Assembly (NCBI GenBank): GCA_021234155.1
Contig: JAJEKV010000097.1
Span: 1,926,001 to 1,990,000 of the forward strand
Length of the DNA: 64,000 nt
Reading direction: 5' to 3'
Source of the DNA: Isoetes taiwanensis
Taxonomy: Eukaryota > Streptophyta > Lycopodiopsida > Isoetales > Isoetaceae
The stretch's first letter is position 1. Each line of letters opens with the position of its first letter. A program made the position numbers and the translations under genes. Positions 62,390 to 64,000 of this stretch are shown here, one piece after another. The notes beneath the pieces are model-generated. The model did no database searches and was not told the origin of the DNA. It was given only the letters and a program-made list of their open reading frames with translations.

Positions 62390-63740
62390 AGCCCAATTTT
62401 ATAAGAGGAAGCATTTTTCTCACCAGGCCAATATATTCAATAGCATTGAGTAGTAAGTTGAGAGTGTGCCAACTGTGAGGAGTATATCTCCAATATCAAA
62501 ACGATTGCTCTTTGGCTAAAAGCACTAGAGAAGGGATTGGACGATGATTTGGTAGTAGGGGCTCTTTTGTATAGTTTACCGAATCAAGGAGAAACTTAAG
62601 TAGAAGGTGAAGACAGGGAAGCGAAAACTAAGCATTGAAGAGATGAATAATTCCGCTTCACCTTTGATCGGGGCAGGTGTAATTGAAGAAAGCTTTATAT
62701 GCTCTAGAGCTGGAACAGAATCTTCTCTCTATCTTCAAACTAAAAGGTGCAAATCTATTTGCGATTTTTGGCAATAGATTGTGTATTATCAAAGACAGGA
62801 AACACAAATTTGTGGCCAGAGGGGTTCGAGATATTTGAGCCAACAAAGTGTAGTAGCATTTAATGCCATAACAGAAAATCCACATCAGATATGACACAAA
62901 AGGTTGGGGCATGCATATTTTCAGTTATTAAGACAAATAGGAAAGTGCAAGTTTGTTGTTGATTTGCCAAGGATCAGGATTCCTAAAGGTGTTTGTGAAG
63001 GATGTGCTTTGGGAATGTTGGCTAATAGACCTTACAGCAAGGTGAAATCCAAGAGGGCCATGTTTCCTTTTTCATTGATCCATATGGATCTATGGGGCTA
63101 GCATGCAGGATGTCGTTAAGGGGGTCGAGATTCTTTCTCCTTGTCATTGACGACTTCACTAGGAAGATCTGGGTCTTAAAAGGAAATTAGAAACATTCAC
63201 ACAGTTCAAAGTTTGGCTAGCTCAAGCAGAAAACTTTAAGCAGACTAAAGTGAAATGCGTTTGGACAGATCAGACAGGAGAATTTCTTAATGGCGAATTC
63301 ATTACTCTTCAAGCACGGGAGACCAGGGGTCGTGGAAAGGAAAAAATGAAGCATTTTAAAATTGTTAGGGTAATGACAAGTAGTCCATATTTTCAATGTT
63401 CTTCTAATAAAGATTGTTCCAAAAGTGGTTTCAGAATAAGGTTGGATAGGTCTAAAGCCTTTTGTAGCCGAATTCAAGGTGTTTGGGTGTACAACTTATA
63501 CATATATCTCAAAGAAAGAACATCAAGGCAAATTGTCACATCGAGTTATTCCATGTATATTTGTGGCATTTTGTGAGCAATGCAAAGGATATAAATTATG
63601 TGTGCCTTCCAAGAGAGAAATGTTTGTGAAAGAAGTATTAGATTTGATGAGACTGACTTCCACATTAGGTTCAGGTCAAAGAGAATTTTCTTCACGAACC
63701 TTTTCTTGGCCAATCCTTCTCAAGCATCGGATGTAAGCTC
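62390..63740 (+). pseudogene. Ty1/copia gag-integrase relic
   Basis: Plus-strand pieces in order: a gag-like segment about 62490-62600 (IALWLKALEKGLDDDLVVGA, LLYSLPNQ); a segment KGANLFAIFGNR...HKFVARGVRDI near 62750-62830; the pre-integrase zinc motif GVCEGCALGML with MFPFSLIHMDLWG (62904-63101); KVKCVWTDQTGEFLNGEFITL (63240-63310), where the integrase usually has TDNGGEF; and FGCTTYTYISKKE...GKLSHR...CIF (63480-63600). Multiple frame changes separate them. Protease, RT, RNase H and LTRs are not seen, so it is a truncated, unrelated copy from the one at 7.4-12.2 kb. Confidence 0.75.
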
Positions 63741-64000
63741 AGCAATGACACAGACACTGATGAGGTAGGCATCCCTTTCAAACTAGACTCTATGATGTTC
63801 CAAATGATCAGCCATCATCTGCTCTCTGCTCAGCAATCTAATCATGCTCGAAAATCAACTGAAAGAATGCAATCATAGCTGGAAGATAAGAAGCCTCTCA
63901 CTGTTGCATATATAGCTTTATATAGTTCTATTTCATTAATACAACCGGTGATATTGTGAGAAGCCATGGATAGTACTACTCGCCATCTTGGGTCGGAAGC
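63741..64000. other. No feature seen
   Basis: Short terminal stretch without coding or repeat signal that I can support. Confidence 0.4.

Overview
The window looks like a stretch of a large, repeat-rich nuclear genome of a land plant. The evidence is a xyloglucan-type GT47 exostosin gene, Ty1/copia elements primed by initiator-Met tRNA, L1-type LINEs with DUF4283-like ORF1 proteins, a Helitron and a large solo LTR. Only one ordinary host gene is both intact and recognisable in 64 kb. Together with a DUF7869-type transposase, this points to a fern, gymnosperm, lycophyte or bryophyte rather than a compact angiosperm; that placement is an inference. Nothing bacterial, organellar or ribosomal was seen.

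Layout: 1-4.1 kb is AT-rich non-coding DNA with short duplications, a five-module heat-shock-element-like sequence and an LTR-like fragment with a Met-tRNA primer site. 4.1-12.6 kb is a nest: the 3' end of one LINE (+), abutting a second LINE (-) split by a complete copia element (7360-12177) with LTRs, PBS, PPT and a near-matching 5-bp target duplication. 12.6-19.7 kb is mostly non-coding, with an array of hairpin-forming repeats, one probable two-exon gene of unknown function (16.2-17.0 kb) and a small membrane-protein ORF. 19785-26635 is a full-length LINE bounded by a 15-bp target duplication. 26.7-31.4 kb holds an LRR relic, two tandem tRNA-like units and a 1.6-kb solo LTR with a perfect 5-bp target duplication. 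31.5-34.8 kb is a LINE that has lost its reverse transcriptase, directly upstream of the GT47 gene (34990-36270). 38.5-43 kb is a decayed autonomous Helitron, including a perfect 40-bp palindrome. 44-47 kb carries MITE-like and palindromic repeats and a possible small gene.

The most unusual region is 48-56.7 kb. Two divergently oriented spliced genes share a roughly 520-bp intergenic region. One (-) is a decayed DUF7869-type transposase with an unusual N-terminus. The other (+) encodes a protein of about 1000 residues with a ParB-like motif, followed by segments in the order of a beta-class amino DNA methyltransferase. Intron 1 of the second gene contains nine tandem units of exactly 34 bp. 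Their cores are palindromes or near-palindromes of the type GATCGCGGCCGCGATC. Related sites recur in intron 1 of the transposase, in another intron of the methyltransferase-like gene and in its 3' flank. I propose that the whole block is one DNA transposon carrying a transposase, a modification-type enzyme and iterated binding or methylation sites. Both genes now carry one-base frameshifts, so this copy is either decaying or affected by consensus indels.

57-64 kb contains a fragment of the same LINE family seen at 5 kb, a strong foldback, arrays of the short palindrome seen at 46 kb, and a decayed copia fragment (62.4-63.7 kb).
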